Notes under the pieces: generated by a model
Told to the model about the DNA's origin: nothing
What the model saw: only the letters and a program-made list of their open reading frames with translations
Database searches by the model: none
Translations under genes and position numbers: made by a program
Assembly (NCBI GenBank): GCA_050698355.1
Contig: JBOHBN010000231.1
Coordinates: 1 to 22,170 of the forward strand
Origin: JBOHBN01 sp050698355
Lineage (GTDB): Bacteria > Actinomycetota > Actinomycetes > Streptosporangiales > WHST01
Direction: 5' to 3'
DNA length: 22,170 nt
Shown: positions 19,629-22,170 of the stretch, one piece after another
Position numbering within the stretch: position 1 is the stretch's first letter
Layout of the letters: every line of letters begins with the position of its first letter

Positions 19629-20594
19629 GTGAGCAACCAGGACCCAGGGTACGGCGCCTGGGGTGGGCAGGGGCCGACCCCACCCTGGGGCCGGCAGCCG
19701 CATCCCCCGCAGCCGCCGTACGGCCGGCCAGGCGGGCAGTACCCCGGGCCGCCGCCGGGTGGTCCGCAAGGACCGGGCGGGCCGTTCGGAGGCCCTCCCC
19801 CGTCCGGTGGCGGGCCGAACCGGTCCAAGGCGCCGTTGGTCGTCGCCCTGGTCGTCGTAGGCGTGCTCGTCCTGGCCGGCGGCACCGTGGGCGGTGTCGC
19901 GCTCGTCCACGCGAGCGGGGACGAGTCGCCGTCCCCGGAGCCCAGCCCGACCGCGGCCACGTCCTCCTCCGCGTCCAGCTCACCGACGCCCACGCCGACC
20001 TCGCCGTCCCCGGCCCTGACCAGCACCAGCCCCACGCCGTCGTCGACGGTCCCGATCAGCAACCGGCTGGACAAGCGCGCATGGGACAAGAAGCCGCTGA
20101 CGCTGAAGGAACTGTTCCCCAAGCGCTACAAGGCATCGAAGAAGCGGCACTACAAGCGCTACGCGCGGCGGCTCAACCACTCGTGCGCCAAGGTGATGCG
20201 CGGGCGCACGCTGAAGCGGGCGATGCGGCGCGGCCATTGCACCCAGGTCGCGAGGGCGACGTACGTGGACAAGAAGAAGGACATCGTCGCCACGATCGGG
20301 GTGGCCAACCTCGCCACCGTCGGCGACACCAGGCAGGCGCGTGCCGCGCTGAGCCCGGGTTCGGGGATCCTGCCCAAGCCGCTCAACGGCCATGGGCCGG
20401 CCAGCTTCCGCGGCAAGCGGATCCTGGTGCACAACGCAGCCGACGGGCACTACCTGGTGTTCGGCTTGACCACGCGGGTCTCCCGCGACGTCAAGGGAGT
20501 ACACGACCACCGGGCGAACCGGGCTGCGCAGGACATGCGCGACCTGATCGCGGTCCCGTTGCTGAAGCGCAAGCTGGCCTCCCACCCGTCGTAA
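19629..20594 (+). CDS. Single-pass membrane protein with basic ectodomain, function unknown
   Basis: A 321-residue protein. Residues 1-67 are a Gly/Pro-rich tail (PPYGRPGGQYPGPPPGGPQ), predicted cytoplasmic. A transmembrane helix at about 68-93 (PLVVALVVVGVLVLAGG) is followed by a Ser/Thr/Pro linker (98-145) and an ectodomain of about 175 residues. The start of the ectodomain is strongly basic (KRYKASKKRHYKRYARR, then MRGRTLKRAMRRGHC), which could contact anionic wall polymers, and two Cys (HSCAK and RGHCTQ) may form a disulfide. I do not recognise the family. The architecture resembles the beta-propeller proteins at 11404-14451, but the ectodomain is unrelated. GTG at 19629 has GGAGG 8 nt upstream; GTG at 19620 overlaps that site. 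It separates truA from rplM and is transcribed against both. Confidence 0.78.
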   Translation: MSNQDPGYGAWGGQGPTPPWGRQPHPPQPPYGRPGGQYPGPPPGGPQGPGGPFGGPPPSGGGPNRSKAPLVVALVVVGVLVLAGGTVGGVALVHASGDESPSPEPSPTAATSSSASSSPTPTPTSPSPALTSTSPTPSSTVPISNRLDKRAWDKKPLTLKELFPKRYKASKKRHYKRYARRLNHSCAKVMRGRTLKRAMRRGHCTQVARATYVDKKKDIVATIGVANLATVGDTRQARAALSPGSGILPKPLNGHGPASFRGKRILVHNAADGHYLVFGLTTRVSRDVKGVHDHRANRAAQDMRDLIAVPLLKRKLASHPS

Positions 20595-20600
20595 GTGCCA

Positions 20601-20670
20601 TGTTGACTCGCCGAGCCCTGATGAACTGACCGTTTTGCCCCTGTTTGCGTCCGGGCTGAGCGAGTCGACA
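20601..20670. terminator. Long stem-loop between convergent genes, bidirectional terminator candidate
   Basis: TGTTGACTCGCCGAGCCC (20601-20618) and GGGCTGAGCGAGTCGACA (20653-20670) pair at 15 of 18 positions around a 34-nt loop. The structure fills the 76-bp gap between the stop of the basic-ectodomain gene (20594) and the truA stop (20671). There is no strong U-run, so the mechanism is uncertain. Confidence 0.55.
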
Positions 20671-21501
20671 TCAGTCGCGGCGCTGGCGGGCCTCGCGTGC
20701 GCGGACGGCGAGGCGGGCGTCAGGCGGGTAGCGCACCTCGCAAAGCGTCAGCCCGTGCGCGGGCATGACCGTGACGGCCGGGTCGCGCACGCCGGCACGC
20801 AGCACCTCGTACGGCCAGTCGGGCGTGCGGCGCCCCTCACCCACCGCGACCGCCGCGCCCACCAGGGCGCGCACCATGTTGTGGCAGAACGCGTCCGCCT
20901 CGACCTCGCCGACCAGCACGCCGTCGCCGGCACGCCGCCAGGTGTACGCGAGCAGCCGCCGGATCGTCGACGCACCCTCCCGACGCCTGCAGTACGCCGC
21001 GAAGTCGTGCTCGCCGACGAGCGTCTCGCTCGCCGCCGCCATCGCCGCGGCGTCGAGCGGCCGCCGGTGCCAGACCGTGTCCACGCGGCGCAGCGGATCG
21101 GCGCCGGCGGTGTCGTCGCGGATGCGGTACTCGTACCGCCGGGCGATCGCGGAGAACCTCGCGTCGAAGCCCTCGGCCGCCTCCGCAACGGCGCGGACGC
21201 GGACATCGGCGGGTAGCACGCCCGCCAGCCGCCGTACCAGCCTGTCGCTCTCCGCGTGCCACGCCCGCTCCGGCACGTCCGCGTGCGCGACCTGCCCGCG
21301 CGCGTGCACGCCGGCGTCGGTGCGTCCCGCGACGGTGAGCCCGATGGGTTCGGCCAGCCGCAGCACCCGGGCGAGCGCGTCCTCGATGACCTGCTGCACC
21401 GTACGCCTGTCCGGCTGCCGCGCCCATCCGGAGAACGCTGCGCCGTCGTAGGCGATGTCCAGGCGGACGCGAACTGCTTCCTCCGCAGACGGGTGGGTCA
21501 C
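20671..21501 (-). CDS. truA: tRNA pseudouridine(38-40) synthase TruA
   Basis: A 276-residue enzyme that isomerises uridines 38-40 in the tRNA anticodon arm. VRLDIAYDGAAFSGWARQP at the N-terminus, GRTDAGVHARGQVAH with the catalytic Asp62, and FCHNMVRALVGAAVAVGEG near residue 205 (RNA-binding and dimer region) are the TruA signature. Length is normal. The GTG start at 21501 overlaps the rplQ stop (GTGA), so the two are co-translated, as in many actinobacteria. Downstream, a convergent unknown membrane gene separates it from rplM. Confidence 0.97.
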   Translation of the reverse strand: MTHPSAEEAVRVRLDIAYDGAAFSGWARQPDRRTVQQVIEDALARVLRLAEPIGLTVAGRTDAGVHARGQVAHADVPERAWHAESDRLVRRLAGVLPADVRVRAVAEAAEGFDARFSAIARRYEYRIRDDTAGADPLRRVDTVWHRRPLDAAAMAAASETLVGEHDFAAYCRRREGASTIRRLLAYTWRRAGDGVLVGEVEADAFCHNMVRALVGAAVAVGEGRRTPDWPYEVLRAGVRDPAVTVMPAHGLTLCEVRYPPDARLAVRAREARQRRD

Positions 21502-22079
21502 TCCTTGTCGCGCGGCTCGCCGTCCTCAGTGGCTTCCGCGACCTCTGTCTCCTCCGCCGCGGGCTCGGCTGCGTTCTCCTCGGCGGCCGCGGACTCCTCC
21601 GCCTCGTCCTCGCTAGCCGTGGCCTCGACAGCCGCGGCCTCTGGCGCCGGCTCGGCGGCCTTGGTCGCCTTCTTGGCGGCCTTCTTCGCCGGAGCCTGGC
21701 GGCCGGGCGTACGGCGCTGCTCGAGCTCCTCGACCAGCTCGATCACCGCGAGCGGGGCGTTATCGCCCTTGCGCGCGCCGATACGCGTGATCCGGGTGTA
21801 CCCGCCGGGGCGGTTGACGTACCGGGGTGCGATCTCGGCGAACAGGGAGTGCGCGACGCTCCTGTCCCTGATCACCTTCGCCACCTGGCGGCGCGCGTGC
21901 ACGTCACCACGCCGTGCCTTGGTGATGAGCCGCTCGGCCAGCGGCCGCAGCCGCTTCGCCTTCGGCACCGTCGTGGTGATCCTGCCGTGCTCGAACAGCT
22001 GCGCCGCCAGGTTCGACAGGATCAGCCGCTCGTGGTTCGGGCTACCGCCTAGGCGCGGGCCCCGGCTGGGGGTCGGCAT
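21498..22079 (-). CDS. rplQ: 50S ribosomal protein L17
   Basis: A 193-residue large-subunit protein near the exit tunnel. GGSPNHERLILSNLAAQLFE, then ITTTVPKAKRLRPLAERLIT, then RVNRPGGYTRI-like YVNRPGGYTRITRIGARKGD and the ending APLAVIELV cover the L17 core (about 1-120). Residues 125-193 are a Lys/Ala run followed by an Ala/Glu-rich acidic tail, longer than E. coli L17 but common in actinobacteria. The ATG at 22079 has GAGGAG 9 nt upstream. rpoA normally comes directly before rplQ and should lie just beyond the window edge. Confidence 0.97.
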   Translation of the reverse strand: MPTPSRGPRLGGSPNHERLILSNLAAQLFEHGRITTTVPKAKRLRPLAERLITKARRGDVHARRQVAKVIRDRSVAHSLFAEIAPRYVNRPGGYTRITRIGARKGDNAPLAVIELVEELEQRRTPGRQAPAKKAAKKATKAAEPAPEAAAVEATASEDEAEESAAAEENAAEPAAEETEVAEATEDGEPRDKE

Positions 22080-22115
22080 CGTTACGTTCTCCTCGTTACT
22101 CGGGGTCCAGCCCGG

Positions 22116-22154
22116 GGGCCGCTACCCGTCCCGGCCAGGGGCAGGCAGCGGCCC
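22116..22154 (-). promoter_or_regulatory. Stem-loop in the leader upstream of rplQ
   Basis: GGGCCGCT (22116-22123) and AGCGGCCC (22147-22154) are perfect 8-bp arms with a G/C-rich, partly pairing centre. It sits in the gap before rplQ, probably the rpoA-rplQ intergenic region; a TGA at 22164-22166 could be the rpoA stop, but too little is visible. It may tune rplQ expression or mark an RNA-processing site. Confidence 0.4.
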
Positions 22155-22170
22155 GCGACGAGCTCAGAAC

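Overview
The window is chromosomal DNA from a high-GC actinobacterium. The evidence is the very high GC content, frequent GTG/TTG starts, 4-bp stop/start overlaps, and the gene order rplQ-truA ... rplM-rpsI-glmM-glmS-acpS-nnr-alr-(alpha/beta hydrolase)-tsaE-tsaB-rimI-tsaD, which is an actinobacterial housekeeping arrangement. The acidic or alanine-rich tails on ribosomal proteins S9 and L17 and the proline/glycine-rich cytoplasmic tails on single-pass membrane proteins fit the same group. I cannot assign a genus from sequence alone. No tRNA, rRNA, CRISPR array, insertion sequence or prophage was seen.

Layout. 1-1577: a divergent pair, the start of a DHA2-type MFS exporter (minus, cut by the window edge) and an XRE/MmyB-type regulator (plus), with an inverted repeat over the exporter promoter. 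1586-2760: a small cupin (minus) and a four-helix membrane protein with a Pro/Tyr-rich tail (plus), whose stop codon shares a CTAG with the stop of tsaD. 2757-6677, all minus: the t6A tRNA-modification genes tsaD, rimI and tsaB and a GNAT-TsaE fusion. A FitAB/VapBC-type toxin-antitoxin pair with a perfect 25-bp operator sits between tsaE and tsaB. 6674-11372, minus: an SRPBCC protein, an alpha/beta hydrolase, alanine racemase, the bifunctional NAD(P)HX repair enzyme and AcpS. 11404-14451, minus: two paralogous membrane-anchored PQQ-type beta-propeller proteins. 14588-18274, minus: glmS and glmM (UDP-GlcNAc precursor synthesis), separated by 384 bp that hold a 68-bp inverted-repeat element and a coding-like but unrecognised segment. 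18453-19414, minus: rplM-rpsI behind a good sigma70-type promoter. 19629-20594, plus: a single-pass membrane protein with a basic ectodomain. 20671-22079, minus: rplQ-truA, with rpoA expected just outside the right edge.

How the genes work together. The minus-strand block joins translation (L13, S9, L17, pseudouridine synthase TruA, t6A37 synthesis) with cell-wall precursor supply (GlmM and GlmS to glucosamine phosphates, Alr to D-alanine), ACP activation and cofactor repair. Many junctions overlap by 4 bp (GTGA, ATGA, TTGA), so translational coupling is likely.

I do not see a convincing new multi-gene system. The points most worth a second look are a 19-residue tandem duplication in the glutaminase domain of GlmS, the GNAT-TsaE fusion, the toxin-antitoxin pair splitting the t6A cluster, a perfect 13-bp inverted repeat that puts the tsaD start codon in a loop, two equal-length (68 bp) elements with shared termini, and the glmM-glmS interval, which has no in-frame stop after the glmM TGA.
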